From positions 173,490,516-173,554,515 of the forward strand of contig OX465281.1 in assembly GCA_949987705.1 (NCBI GenBank): a stretch of DNA of 64,000 bases, given 5' to 3'. A program made the position numbers and the translations under genes. The notes under the pieces are model-generated. The model saw only the letters and a program-made list of their open reading frames with translations, was not told the origin of the DNA and made no database searches. The stretch's first letter is position 1; every line of letters begins with the position of its first letter. Below are positions 50,876 through 61,843 of this stretch, in pieces. This stretch comes from Thereva unica (taxonomy: Eukaryota > Arthropoda > Insecta > Diptera > Therevidae).

Positions 50876-51213
50876 GTAATAGAACTCGAGACACGACGAG
50901 ATAAAAAAAAATAATAAATTTAAAACGTTATAATTTTTCTTTATTAAAATTTTTACAACTTGAAATTGACTTTATTCTCTTGAGTGTTAAAACAGAACTG
51001 AGCTTTACTTTATTTTACGTTAAAAATGATACTTTACAAATTGGTCAAAATTGCTTACGCTGAATTATTACAATTGGGCTATGGGATTGCTAACAATGCA
51101 AATTAATTGGAAATTTAAATTTAAAAGTTGGGAAATTCAAGAAAATGTTACTATTGATTTGCTCAGCATGTCTGGTTGGTTTCCGGCACGTGTTGCATGT
51201 AGAACATGTAACT
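50875..51213 (-). repeat. Errantivirus 5' LTR
   Basis: 339 bp, same as 43524-43862 by eye, flanked by CGCG at 51214-51217. Confidence 0.95.
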
Positions 51214-51217
51214 CGCG

Positions 51218-52316
51218 CGTCGTAAAGTAGGATTAGAGAATAAAGAGATTCTTGAATCAAATTTTATGCATAAAAAAGGTCACAGATGTAAGAGCTTACT
51301 CGGAATGGTTTTATGACTTAGGTTTTGCATTGGGTTTTTTCAGATGTAATTATAGTGCGATGTCGTAGGATTTGCCAAAAGTGAAAGTGTGGTATTGAAT
51401 TTCTACAGGAACGGTTGAAGATTTAAAACCGGAAAGCAAAATGTTTTGTGATCATTGCGATCATTAGAGATTGTTGTAAGAAAATAAAGAAAATTAATCT
51501 ACACTAAAGAAAATTTGTTTTTTACAACGCTCTCGGTATGGATACCAAATAAAGGTGTATGATGAGTACCAATATGTCACCACAACATAGCGGTAGAAAA
51601 CTAAAAATATTGTTAAAAAAAACTTAAAAATACGCTTTTAGTATTTAAAAAAGAAACAAAAAGGAAAAAAATATGTTGAATGGAAACTTTTTATTGCTCC
51701 AGTATATATAATTTTTGTTCACCTTTTGCAATTGCCTTTCTAAACGCGTGTTTAGCAATTTTACCGAGCGGTCCCCCAACTAAGTACCAACCACGTGCAA
51801 TAAGCTGCCCTCTGTTATTAACCGATTAAGCTGGCGGGATGCCTTATTAGGGCTACCTCTGAGGAGATATGAGTTTTTTAATCTTCGAAACGGCGATATC
51901 GATAGCGCATAACCTACAAAATACGTAAAAACTATTTTATGAGCGTTTTAGATATACATATTTGCAAACTGATTTTTTGACCTGCAATTTATTTTTTGCT
52001 CCCATCTATCTTTGGAGAAATTCGACATTTTATTTATAAAAATGTTTTTAACGGGTGTTCCAATTTTTTGCTCTTCTCGATTTACGCTAAAAGTTCAATG
52101 TCTATTTTGACTGGGTACGAAAAACTGTGTACTCGTAAGTTTTAGGTCTGACTGTAAGACAATGTGATCTCTTTAACCATATCGGTACCAATTTATACGA
52201 AAATTGCATCATCAAGGCAACAAATGAGCTGAAAGGGCTGAAATAAATGTGTCCTTTGAGACATGTGAATTTGGGCGGGTGCTGGTGCAGTTTTATACGC
52301 TCATACAAAGAGTAGT
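51218..52316. other. No recognisable gene; one dispersed-repeat trace
   Basis: AT-rich. At about 51530-51600 CTCTCGGTATGGATACCAAA and GTGTATGATGAGTACC are a diverged copy of the GGTATCAAATGAAAGG family. Confidence 0.4.
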
Positions 52317-52665
52317 AGGGGGTCTCGGTAGCCTAGGGAATAAGGAGTCTGGCTACCATCCTAGAGGTTCAAGTTCGAATCTCGGCAGCACCACGGTCCT
52401 TCGACTTTTCCACTTTCCCACCTACATAACTTTCCTTCTTTCTTCTTCCTTCTTTACATTTCTGTTTCCTCCTGTCATAGCCTTCCTTAGCCCTTCCCCG
52501 CTCCACCAAAGCGCATGTCATCGGTTGGTTGATGAGATTCAACTCGTTTCAGGAAGCATAACACTCCAGCGAGATGTTTCTTGATGCCCCGATGTCAGAG
52601 TCGCGATAGTACCTAATGGTTGGGAGTAGGTGGAATAAAAAAAAATGTCGCGGTTAGGTCATGGT
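52317..52665 (+). mobile_element. tRNA-derived SINE, copy 4
   Basis: Plus strand with head GGGGTCTCGGTAGCCTAGGG (A-box region) and B box AGTTCGAATCTCGGC, then CACCACGGTCC, ACTTTCCCACCTACATAACT and TCATCGGTTGGTTGATGAGA. Ends near GTCGCGGTTAGGTCATGG, so the 3' tail is truncated. Confidence 0.85.
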
Positions 52666-53509
52666 TGAGTTATTGCACCTAGATGTAGCTTCTTAAATTA
52701 GTTTTCTATTAAGCCGCGATTTTAAAAATTCAACAATTTCAGATATAGTCCAGGCGCTAGAGCAGTGAAACCTATAAATTTTGGCGTGATGTAACGGACT
52801 TTTTTGGTGGAATCGGTCAACAATATCTAGGGGGTGCGCAAGCATGACACTGCCTGGAAAATTTTTGGTAGCCCAAAAACTGAAAAATTCTCCAAAAATT
52901 TCTTTCTTGTTAAATTTCTCTTAACGAAGACTTCTAGGCGAAAAATTTGTTGAGCATGTTTTGTTCGTTATTGGATTTGCTAAAACTTACCCGAAGGTGG
53001 ATTTTTGAAATTTGAATTTTTGCATTGCAAAATATCCGAAAACTGGGGAAAAAAGTACCTCACTTTAAAGTTATCCCAAGGAAAGACGAGACCATCATTT
53101 TCCAAATTAATTTTGGAATTAGATAGTTTAAGGCATTTAACTTATATCCAAAACCCGATCACCGCCGGCCAATTAGTTTTTGCATAATGCATTTTGCAAT
53201 TAAGTGAATTTAAAAAGTTAAATTTGTTACTGCGCGAAAAGAAAAACTCCCATGTTGGTCTGGATTTGTTTACGTATGCTCTAAAACTGTTTTTACAATA
53301 TGCAATCATAAAAATTCTGGTTTTTAAATTTTTTTTATGGTTTTTAAATCTTTTAAAATTTTTGGCAAAAAACTGCAACTAAGGCGTTTTTCTAGAAAAA
53401 TTGCTAACTCGGCGACGCCAGAAATGCTAGGCGCGTTTCAAATTCGCTCGAAAAAGGACTCAGTTTCTTTTTTTCGTAGTAGATAATAGTTTTTAGGATT
53501 GTATATAGA
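52666..53509. other. No recognisable feature
   Basis: AT-rich, only short low-complexity frames. Confidence 0.4.
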
Positions 53510-53515
53510 AGTACA

Positions 53516-53582
<67 letters not shown>
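53510..53582. repeat. (TA)n microsatellite
   Basis: Nearly pure TA repeats of about 65 bp, starting with ACATATATGTATATA. Confidence 0.95.
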
Positions 53583-53583
<1 letters not shown>

Positions 53584-54200
53584 TAGATTCCGGGTACTTT
53601 GTACGTGATATGTTCATACATATTTATTACATATTGGCTTTTTAATGAAACTGGCTAAAAGGACACTTGTGTTTAAGGTTGATCTCATCTTACTTAAAAT
53701 CAAGCATATGGAAAAAATTATGTACATTTCTGCAAACGGATATTTAACTGTTAATAGAGAATTGCTGTGGCATGTTCGTTACAAAACTTTTTTTAATAGT
53801 AATAAATAACAGTTTCTTTTCAGATTGCATCGATGTGTACAACAAATTTGGTTATATTAATGCAGTTTCAACAATGGGATGATAATAACAATATTAAATA
53901 GGCTCTTATGTTTGTTCAAAGAAATATTTTGCACCAACGAAAAAGATAACTGGGTGATAAAACAACGGGTGATTTCTGAGCTATAGAATAAAAAACTTAA
54001 AAAGGATGGAAAACCACTTTACTACACAACTTTTTTGTAGTTTAAATAAATTTACAACTTAAAACAAACCCAACAGGCTATTGATTTTTTTGTAACGCAC
54101 GCAACATATTGGTGTACTTAACTTCAATGTTAGCCTCAGTTCCCATACATTTTCACATAATGAACTCAGGAAAAATCAAGCCAACAAAACATGAAATCCT
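53583..54200. other. No recognisable feature
   Basis: AT-rich intergenic sequence. Confidence 0.4.
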
Positions 54201-54696
54201 GGGGTCTGTTCAAGATTTCTGCTATAGCAGCTTTAGTAGCAGAATTTTTAAACTGTCAAATTACAGCAAAGCAAGAAAAAGCTGCTGATATCTTGAACGC
54301 AAAAAAGCTGCTAGCATAGCTTTGTGTTAATGCATGTGTATGAGTATTTCTTGCAGTAAACTATTCCTCTCCCTACAATTAGAAAAAAGCCTGGCCGTGC
54401 AGTTGCAATCCCTAAATTTATTATTTAATATGTATTGATGTCAACAAAACCTCACTCGAGTCAGTCATTTTGGCAAAACGACCAATGACATTTACACACA
54501 CATGTATGATTTACGTGGCTGCTTTCTTGCTTGCAGTCGAAACTGCGAGCAACAAAAAGCAGCTACATTTGCAGCTTTTCTCGAATCTTGAACACAAAAA
54601 TAGCAGCTTCGTTAGCAGCTTTTTTGCTGTTTTGAACAGGAAAACCATGACAATAGCTGCTAAAAGCTGCTATAGCAGAAATCTTGAACAGACCCC
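54201..54696. mobile_element. MITE with 33-bp perfect inverted repeats and AGCAGCTTTT array
   Basis: 496 bp. GGGGTCTGTTCAAGATTTCT at the left is exactly inverted at the right, continuing GCTATAGCAGCTTT. Subterminal AGCAGCTTTT / AAAAGCTGCT words recur more than ten times. No target duplication is obvious (left flank CCT, right flank TGA). No ORF of substance. Confidence 0.85.
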
Positions 54697-54831
54697 TGAA
54701 CATGCCAGCTGGTGAAGCCACTTATGCGGATTCAAATGAACTTTATTGGAGTGAAGCCGGAGTATTTAATAAATTTGACGTGTTAAAAGTACGCAAGAAC
54801 TGAGATCCTAAAGATCTAACATCCCCAGCAC

Positions 54832-55180
54832 TCACTTTGCATAGATCAAGATTTGGTGCAAGTCTGCAAAGATCTCTGCGGCTTTTCCAGAAACACTAGT
54901 GCTATTTGAGTAATTTAGGCAATTGACATTATGAATGTTGAATGTTGAAATCACCTGCAACAATAATGATTTCACACTCCGTTTTGGAAAATAAAAGTTC
55001 GGAGATCCGTTGGAAATAGCATCGAAGCCTGAAGTGGAGGGTTTATTGCTTGTATTAGGACTTCTGTTTAAAAACAGAATATGGCAAGATGAGAAGAATA
55101 TGACGTGACTACTAAGAATTATTTTTAACCATTCAGAAGATGTGCTATTGTACACCTTCTGGAAAGCCACGTCATTCCTC
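54832..55180 (-). pseudogene. LINE endonuclease-domain fragment
   Basis: A minus-strand frame contains FNIHNVNCLNYSNSTSVSGK and AAEIFADLHQ, matching the GDFN-containing core of APE-type LINE endonucleases; the GDFN codons are present one frame over, next to a duplicated AACATTC. Only about 110 residues remain. Confidence 0.55.
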
Positions 55181-55384
55181 TCCTATGGTAGGAGATATTG
55201 AAATTTTGTATGAATTTTTAACACCTCTTCTTCAATCCCCAACTTAACCGATTCTTCCATTCCTACATGTCCGGCCCATTAATTATATCTGGATCGTGAC
55301 ATAGAAAGACTTAACTTTGATACTACTCTCTTTTATTCTCTCTATATTATTCTGTCTTCAACAATGCAGATATTCAAACAAAGA

Positions 55385-55720
55385 ATAGAGGACATGTTAA
55401 ATTACTTTGAAAGGAAGATTTTGAGAAGCATTATAGGCCCAATTTTTGAGGAAGGGACATGGAGAATCAGATATAACAGCGAGTTGCATGTATCAAATTT
55501 ATAACTGCTTAATGACGTTCATAAAACTCAATAGACTTCGCTGCGCTGTACACATCGAGCGCAAACCCGTAGGCAGGCCGAAGAAAAGATGGAATGATGC
55601 CGTTATAGTAGATGCGGAGGCATTATTACTCCGCACATTGAACTGGAGAACTTCGACCAGAAATCGAGAAGACTGGAGGAAAAGATTAGAGGAGGCCAAG
55701 GCTGGAGTTGGGCTGTAGCG
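55385..55720 (+). pseudogene. RTE-like LINE ORF2 C-terminus
   Basis: Two frames: YFERKILRSIIGPIFEEGTW at 55403-55460, then LNRLRCAVHIERKPVGRPKK, RWNDAVIVDAEALL and NREDWRKRLEEAKAGVGL ending at 55718. The GRPxxRW...D and W...WRxxLxEA pattern is the C-terminal end of RTE/BovB-like LINEs. It is frameshifted and lacks RT. Confidence 0.7.
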
Positions 55721-55739
55721 CCATTGGAAGTATTAGGAG

Positions 55740-56280
55740 CATGTCTTCGATACTAGTAGCTATACTACCAACCTCTCTCTTTACCATGGTCCCAATGGAC
55801 TTATATCCTATCTTTATCATTCTTCTTCTTTATAAAAACTCCTAGCACCTAACCGTCGCCGTTTCTTCGCACCGGCACGACCAAAAATCCCTAAAAGCCG
55901 TTCGGCCAAATTATTTTATTTTTGCCTTTTCAAGATGACTTATCGACAACACACGTTCGCTCTCATTAATATCGAATATCTAAAACCCCACTTTCAAAAT
56001 TACTCGATTAACCGAAGCTACTTTTAAAGTTCTTCCGTAAGGTTCAGCGTATATAAACGACGTGGAAGCGTTGAATCCATCGCCACTTAACGTCACGTTG
56101 AAACACTTTTAGATAAAACCTTACTCCTGACCTTCTGCTGAATTAACTAACATAGGCTTCTTCTTTGAATAATTTTTACATCACCAATATATGAATCCAA
56201 AAATCGATATTCGTCAATTAACGAGAAAATGTTCGAAATTGATGCAACATTGATAAAAAGTTGGTGAAAGTCTAAACTTA
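55740..56280. other. No recognisable feature
   Basis: No frame or repeat recognised. Confidence 0.35.
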
Positions 56281-56471
56281 GGCTAGCGACATACGATTAG
56301 GTTTTTCTCGTTCGGCTAACCATCCCCGATTTTCCCGTGCCCGTGATTACAATCTTTTTGGTTCTGAAACCCAGTTTTTTTTTAACCTTAACGTATGTCG
56401 CAGCTAATTGCTTCAGTTCCATTTGGCACAAAAAACCCGGTCCAGAGAAAACCTAATCTATGTCGCTAGCC
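56281..56471. mobile_element. Short MITE with TTA flanks
   Basis: 191 bp. GGCTAGCGACATACGATTAG at the left and GGCTAGCGACATAGATTAGG (reverse complement) at the right, both continuing TTTTCTC. TTA at 56278-56280 and 56472-56474. Harbinger/Tourist-like. Confidence 0.75.
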
Positions 56472-56484
56472 TTAATTGTTACCT

Positions 56485-56630
56485 TTTATATGTCATGGTT
56501 CAATGTCTATTAGTAAGCTAAGTTCGAAAATAGAAAAAGGATATGATAGGTTAACAGTGTAGTCTGGAGGATGCATGAGGAAGAGGCAGAGAACTCAGCC
56601 TTTGTTGATTTACTGTAGGTTTTGCTGCAG
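56485..56630 (-). mobile_element. LINE B 3' relic
   Basis: TGTCATGGTTCAATGTCTAT and TAGTAAGCTAAGT match the LINE B 3' UTR (TCATGGTGCAATGTCTAGCA at 7005), followed by diverged C-terminal codons. Old fragment. Confidence 0.6.
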
Positions 56631-57432
56631 TATAGTTTTATCTACATAAAAAATTATAAAGAATAGGTCTCTTAAGACATATCCTTAGTTCTGATACATA
56701 GCAAAATTCCAACAATAAAATATTAATATTAAAATAAATTGAAAACCATAAGGCAGGCCCGTTGGTAATAGTACAAACATGTGACTTTAACTTTAATTTT
56801 ACGATTACTTAAACCCCTTTCATTAATGCATACAGAAAATTCGATCTCTAAACTTCAGCTCTTCACTTCCTTTCAAATGTCAATAACTTTTAATTTATAC
56901 AAAACGCTAATATAAAATATATGCCGAAAAATATCATTATGAATGAATACATGCTGGCATTAATTTAATTCAGATTCATTCCATTTCTCCACATTAATTT
57001 TTTATTTCAAGCCAAAAAAAATGTTAGCCTTGATTTTGATCAAATTCGCATCGCGTCAAGTTCAAGGTTAGTAATCAAAATAATATTACTGTAACACACG
57101 TGCCTTAATTTATTTAAACCAAAGTTATTACACCTGGCAGCACAACAAGCATCAAGGCGCAATGCACTCTGCTGATGGAATCACTTCTTTCGTTTAATTT
57201 ATGGAAGCTAGAGAAGATTCCCCAAAAAATGCCGGTTGCTTATAACCAGTTGCCTTCATTTGCATTTAATAAATCGAAGTAAATCCAAGAATTTGACAGT
57301 TTTTTTTCCTCTGATTTGGATAAAAATGCAGAAATGACTGAAATTGATTTGGCTAGAATTAGTGGGATGCATCATGCGGTTAATGATGAAACTTAAATTT
57401 ATGGACTAAATTTACTATCCCAAGTGTATAAG
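56631..57432. other. No supported gene
   Basis: AT-rich. A short plus-strand frame (about 57279-57396) is noted in the rejected list. The right end is probably downstream of the peptide gene. Confidence 0.4.
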
Positions 57433-57438
57433 TTTATT
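57433..57438 (-). terminator. Possible polyadenylation signal of peptide gene
   Basis: AATAAA on the minus strand about 105 bp after the stop at 57543. Another AATAAA-like run is near 57466. Weak on its own. Confidence 0.4.
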
Positions 57439-57542
57439 TTTTTTTCTTTTTTAACAATAAATAAAAACAAATCAAACAAAAATCACATTTGCTTAAAAAT
57501 ACTAAAAGAATTGATATATGTAAGTCCAATCAAACTACATAA

Positions 57543-57851
57543 TTAATTACTTTCTGGTGGTGTAAACGTAGCGTCGATATGATGTTGACGTAACTGCTCG
57601 GACTCTTCGAGATCATCGATTAAGTCAATGAAGTTGTCTTCACCATCATCATCATCGTCATCATCATCAAAGGAAGCTGTTAAAGTTTTTTTTAACAGTT
57701 TTTATTTATTTATGCACAAATTGTAGAATATGTTTTTACCCATTCTTCTAGTGTTGAACGCTTCAATATCATATAATCCCTCGGGGCGGCCACTCACTAG
57801 AAGAGCTAAAGCACTGAATACCACTAAAATAAAAAAGGATATTTGTATCAT
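57543..57851 (-). CDS. Two-exon secreted acidic peptide gene (81 aa)
   Basis: Exon 1 57851-57740, intron 57739-57677 (63 nt, GTAAAA...TTTAACAG), exon 2 57676-57543; the splice is phase 1 and the frame stays open to TAA. Residues 1-20 are a classic signal peptide (MIQISFFILVVFSALALLVS), with cleavage likely after Ser20 or Gly21. The mature start is RPEGLYDIEAFN, followed by a dibasic RR at 35-36, then a run of eight Asp (41-48) and an amphipathic acidic part (GEDNFIDLIDDLEESEQLRQ) with a His pair near the end. No Cys. It could be a prohormone with processing at RR, an acidic calcium- or cation-binding secreted peptide, or a gland product. I recognise no family. The neighbours are mobile elements only. 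It is too short for single-exon ORF calling. Confidence 0.75.
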
Positions 57852-58610
57852 TCTAAAAATTTAGAAAATACAATTTTAATTACTTAAGCACATAACTATG
57901 AACACCTTCATGTTTGAGCAAAATCTTGAATTTCTGAACTTTACACTAGGAAAGACTTAAAGAAACTGAGACAGAATCAAGAGCGAACGAAATTTTTTAA
58001 AGGACACCGTTTAATGGTTTCGGCTTGAGATGTAGATAGCCCAATAAATTTCAGCAAATTATTCGGGAATATTATAAACGAGTTTTTGTATTCGTGACGC
58101 CTTATAAACAAAATCAGGCTTCATAATTAATGAAAGTTTTGCCAAAAAGAAATTAAAAACCTTTTTTTATCATCTCGGGCTCTAGCAAAAATTGTGTATA
58201 AGCATGTGCGAATATACCAATGTCCCCTATAACAGGGTCCTCAACTGCAGGGTATCCAGAATATGGCGCCAAAGCTCTTGTATCGCGAAACCCCGTGCCA
58301 GTGGGTGGCTAATTAATAGCTTTAATTCCGACGTGACGAATTCATTTACCTCAACTGGACCAGCACATTATAAGTATAACATGCTGGGAAAAACCTACTG
58401 TTGTTGGGACTAGAGTTTTGTTTTTTGTTTGTTATTCGATGAACAAATGTGAAGCGCACGTCTGAAATGTGTCTGCTAATAAATATTTAATGGTTAAATG
58501 ACCCATATTTAGGCATTTGGTTGTTACGTGCTGAAATTTCTTGGTGTTTATATAATATTACAAAAATATATATTAAATTTATGATAATATCTTAATTAAG
58601 ATTAATGCTA
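57852..58610. other. No recognisable feature (upstream of peptide gene)
   Basis: AT-rich; presumably includes the peptide gene promoter, but no clear TATA or initiator was identified. Confidence 0.4.
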
Positions 58611-58830
58611 GGGCCGCATCTGCGTGTATCGTCCCGAAGCTTCGCGCTATGACACGATACACGCAGATGTAACCGGCCATTATCGGCTATCGTCGCAAAC
58701 ATTCGGGCTGCGTATGAGTTATCGCGCGAGTGGCGATAATATGCGCGCTAATTCGTGTAAAATGACGAAGCCGCTAATACGACCACCGCATTATCGCGAT
58801 AACTTTTTAGCGTGCAAAGTGATAACCCGT
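58611..58830. repeat. CG-rich palindromic block
   Basis: Perfect 16-bp inverted repeat CATCTGCGTGTATCGT (58617-58632) and its complement (58654-58669) around a 21-nt loop that itself holds CGAAGCTTCG. Further TATCGCGCGA and TTATCGCGATAA palindromes follow. It stands out from the AT-rich surroundings and may be a MITE interior. Confidence 0.65.
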
Positions 58831-59336
58831 GGAAGTGATAACCCGTGTTACAAAAAGACACAACACACAAAACCTTCCATATAAATTTATATTCAATAAA
58901 TTTGATGTGTATTTGTTACCATTTGCGCACTCGAATCGTATACCAAACTCCTTCCTCTTAAATAGCGGTACAGTACTTGTAGGACTCCGGCCTCTTGAAG
59001 CTTCTTCTCCCAGCCGTCTCTACGTCTTGCCCGTTCTCAAAGTTTCCATATATCATCTAGCACGTTATCCATTTAGCTACATATTTCTACTATTAAAAAT
59101 CGATATTACCATTCTTTCCGAGCCATCGGAGTCATCCTGATTTATGTGTGTAACTAAATTTATTTTGTCATACATTTCTTAAAGCTCTCCTTTAGTTTAT
59201 TACACCCAGTACTGGCTTTAGAGGTGGTCAAACTCGTGCAACCGCCCGAAGGCGCCTGGTCCAAGAGAGCGACTGGTGCATGAGGACACCGCCATTACCG
59301 TAATGACCCAATTCATTCCAGTAATGTATTCATTTA
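58831..59336. other. No recognisable feature
   Basis: A direct repeat GTGATAACCCGTG occurs at 58820 and 58837; otherwise nothing is recognised. Confidence 0.4.
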
Positions 59337-59340
59337 TTAA

Positions 59341-59834
59341 CTTCCAAGTATAGAAAGTTATTGCAATCGGTCCGAAAATCGAAATTGAAATTTTCGACGT
59401 ATTTTCATCTTTCAAGGTCCCAGGAGCATTTTAAGCAAAAAATTGGGAGGAAGTATGTGTGTGCGTACGGATGCGGTCATTTTTTCCCGCACGATATCGC
59501 GCGAACCAAAAAAGATATCGACTTCGTTGAGATGTCGTTCGAAGCGTATTAACCGAAATATGATCTGAAAAGATTTTCATAAAATTCGGTCAAGCCGTTT
59601 TTTTTTTGTTTAAGCGGCGTAAGTGATTTTTGTACCTGCACGATATCGCCCGAACCACGAAAGATATTGACTTACTTGAGATTCCGTTTGAAGCGTATTA
59701 GCGACAATATAATCTGAAAAGATTTTTATAATATTCGGTAGAGCAGTTTTTTCGTTTGAATGACATAAGTGATTTTTGTGCCTGCACGATATCGCGCGAA
59801 CTATAAAAGATATCGTGCCGTTCGAAGAGTATTG
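59341..59834 (+). mobile_element. Helentron/INE-1-like repeat, copy 5 (right end lost)
   Basis: CTTCCAAGTATAGAAAG after TTAA (59337-59340), the GGTCCGAAAATCGAAAT block, and monomers at about 59488, 59637 and 59783 (149 then 146 bp apart). It ends abruptly at about 59834 where Helitron-related sequence begins. Confidence 0.82.
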
Positions 59835-59930
59835 TGATGATTTATGCGCCATCTGTTTGTCAAAAAGCATAACCAACGATTGTCGGTAACAACTCTGGTT
59901 GATGTCTGAACTAATGACTTATGTACTAAA

Positions 59931-61704
59931 CTAAAATTGGAACGCGCGATAAGTGAAGACAACTTCAAGCTTCTGGACGAAAAGAAAAGAACATACCACT
60001 AGGCTCGAGAAAAAGGACTCGAGAAGGTTCCAGAAGTTAAATAAAGGCTTTCCCAATTGTCGAATCATCGCAAAAAGATCTCTTTTTCGTTTGCTCCAGT
60101 ACCAAACCGAATTTGGTATTGATCGCAAAACAGCCAAATTACTTTCGATGCAATTATTAATTCTGATTCAATTTGCTGCCTTGTAATAGTTGTATGTTTT
60201 CCCACATGCTTGAATGCGATAGTAAGAGAATCACGAATTCTTAACCTCATAATTTTCATAGCAACGTACAATAAATGATATGGAGTAACTCCACGCCGGT
60301 CTGCTCTCCGTAATTCACTAGTCGCAATTGCAAATGGTGTTACATTTATTCCCTCTCTGAATGATCGGAAATGGCCCAAATAAATCGATGGAAAAGAAAG
60401 TTCTTCAGCATGTTCATCAAAAAGTATGCTTTTCGGAAGATTATTCTGTCCAGGTGCTATCCGTAAATACTCGTCATCATTCCACATCAGAGTATGTTGT
60501 TGCGCAGTGAGACTGTCTTCAATCGGTATATCTTCACTTATTTCTTCTCGATTAATTTCAGCAGTAGTATGGTCATCATTGAAAAAGCTTTCATTAATTT
60601 TAATATCGTAAAATAAATAAAGAGGAGTTTTAAGCAAGTACCGAAGCCATGTACGAAGTGTCCGTTTATTTACTAGTCCTACTAAGTAGCTTGATTTGTG
60701 AATTTTTTTTTTTCTTAATGTGAACGTTTATGCAATGATCATCATCAATATTCCGAGGCAAATGTTTCACCATATTGTCCACATCGACAGGTACGTTAAT
60801 AATTTGGCCATAAATTCCGTATTGTCCATGGACATGTCGCAACCTTCTTATTTGCATGAATGGGATCCGCGGAGAGACAAGTCTTTCAGAAATTAAATCC
60901 AGTGGTGGTAGGAATGCAGGTATCGCTTCATACTTGAATCCGTTGTATTTGGACATTGTTGGAATTACTTTTCTCTCGATTGCTTGAAAGCACGTGTTGC
61001 ACAGGGAAATATTCTTACTTGTATCATAATTTTCAATTATTACACGTAGAAGGTCTTCATGTTCAGCACGTGGTGGTTTCAAATCTTGTTGGAACCACAA
61101 TCGTTCACAAACGGAGCACACATAACCAAACATGTTAAAAAATTTTTTTCGAAATTCTTCGTGAGCAACTCTATTTCGACGAAATTGTGCGTATGGAGTT
61201 ACAAGCTGTTGATTAACTTGAAGGACACCTACAAATTTGCACATTTATGTTTTTTTTAATTCAGAAAATGATCAAATACACACTAATTTGAAGTTTATAA
61301 AAATGTACCTACAAGTACTCACAATCATTATCCACAATATCATTTTCAATTAAGGCATCACCTTCCACATTTGAAATATCCATGGGAATATCATCTGGAA
61401 AAAGTAACGAATGAGGTTATAAACATCATGTACGGTGAATATTCATCTGACATACAAGCACGCGTATTAGGACAAAATTTGTTGATTAGAAAATACTTGA
61501 GTACTTACTATGATCACTTTCACTATTTTTAACAGTAAAATCATCATTATGCGTAACAGAACTATCATTATACACATTCAATAACGTTTTTCGACGTGCA
61601 CGAAATTCACGAACACGTTCCGTTGAACTTTTTGCTGTCTTTTTAATCTTGTTTTCCCTTTTTTTTCGATAATCGCGACAATATTCTGCATTCGTTTTCG
61701 GCAT
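59931..61704 (-). pseudogene. Helitron RepHel N-terminal part, three exons, frameshifted
   Basis: Exon 1 61704-61509 starts MPKTNAEYCRDYRKKRENK; intron 61508-61395 (GTAAGT...TTTTTCCAG, 114 nt); exon 2 61394-61323; intron 61322-61229 (GTGAGT...TTTGTAG, 94 nt); exon 3 from 61228. Both splices keep the frame. Exon 3 encodes the Helitron N-terminal region: CSVCERLWF, SLCNTCFQAI, ISERLVSPRIPFMQIRRLRH and GQIINVPVDVDNMVKHLPR. A frameshift in an A-run near 60700 leads to the 60065-60637 frame (MWNDDEYLRIAPGQNNLPKS, ELSFPSIYLGHFRSFREG, GVTPYHLLYVAMKIMRLR), and another near 60130 to LRSIPNSVWYWSKRKRDLFA ending at LGKP. The HUH nuclease motif that should follow is missing. Confidence 0.85.
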
Positions 61705-61843
61705 ATTTGAAGAATTTTATTATAAAAATGATGATGATACAAAACACCACGGCTGTTATGATGTAAAATAATTATCAAACTTTGTATAAACACTGTATAA
61801 TGCTTCCTATCTCATTTTCTCCCACGTTAAATCTTATGAATGT
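61705..61843. other. Head-to-head junction of Helitron halves
   Basis: 139 bp between the minus-strand Rep start and plus-strand Rep C-terminal sequence. It should hold the promoter or 5' end of the minus part; no Helitron terminus was identified. Confidence 0.5.

Larger units (their letters stand above)
43524..51213 (-). mobile_element. Complete errantivirus-type endogenous retrovirus (gag-pol-env)
   Basis: Minus orientation, 7690 bp. The LTRs begin AGT and end ACT, as in gypsy errantiviruses, and are identical as far as read over 339 bp. Gag, Pol and Env frames are all open to full length with intact catalytic motifs. Primer site and polypurine tract are in place, and a CGCG duplication flanks it. 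This is a recent insertion of a putatively active insect retrovirus-like element. Confidence 0.95.

Noticed and set aside
54470..54715. 81-codon plus-strand frame with a hydrophobic start
   Set aside because: Lies within the MITE at 54201-54696 and runs through its terminal repeat; no family similarity.
57279..57396. Short plus-strand open stretch ending MHHAVNDET
   Set aside because: About 39 codons with no start, splice support or recognisable family; opposite strand to the peptide gene 3' region.
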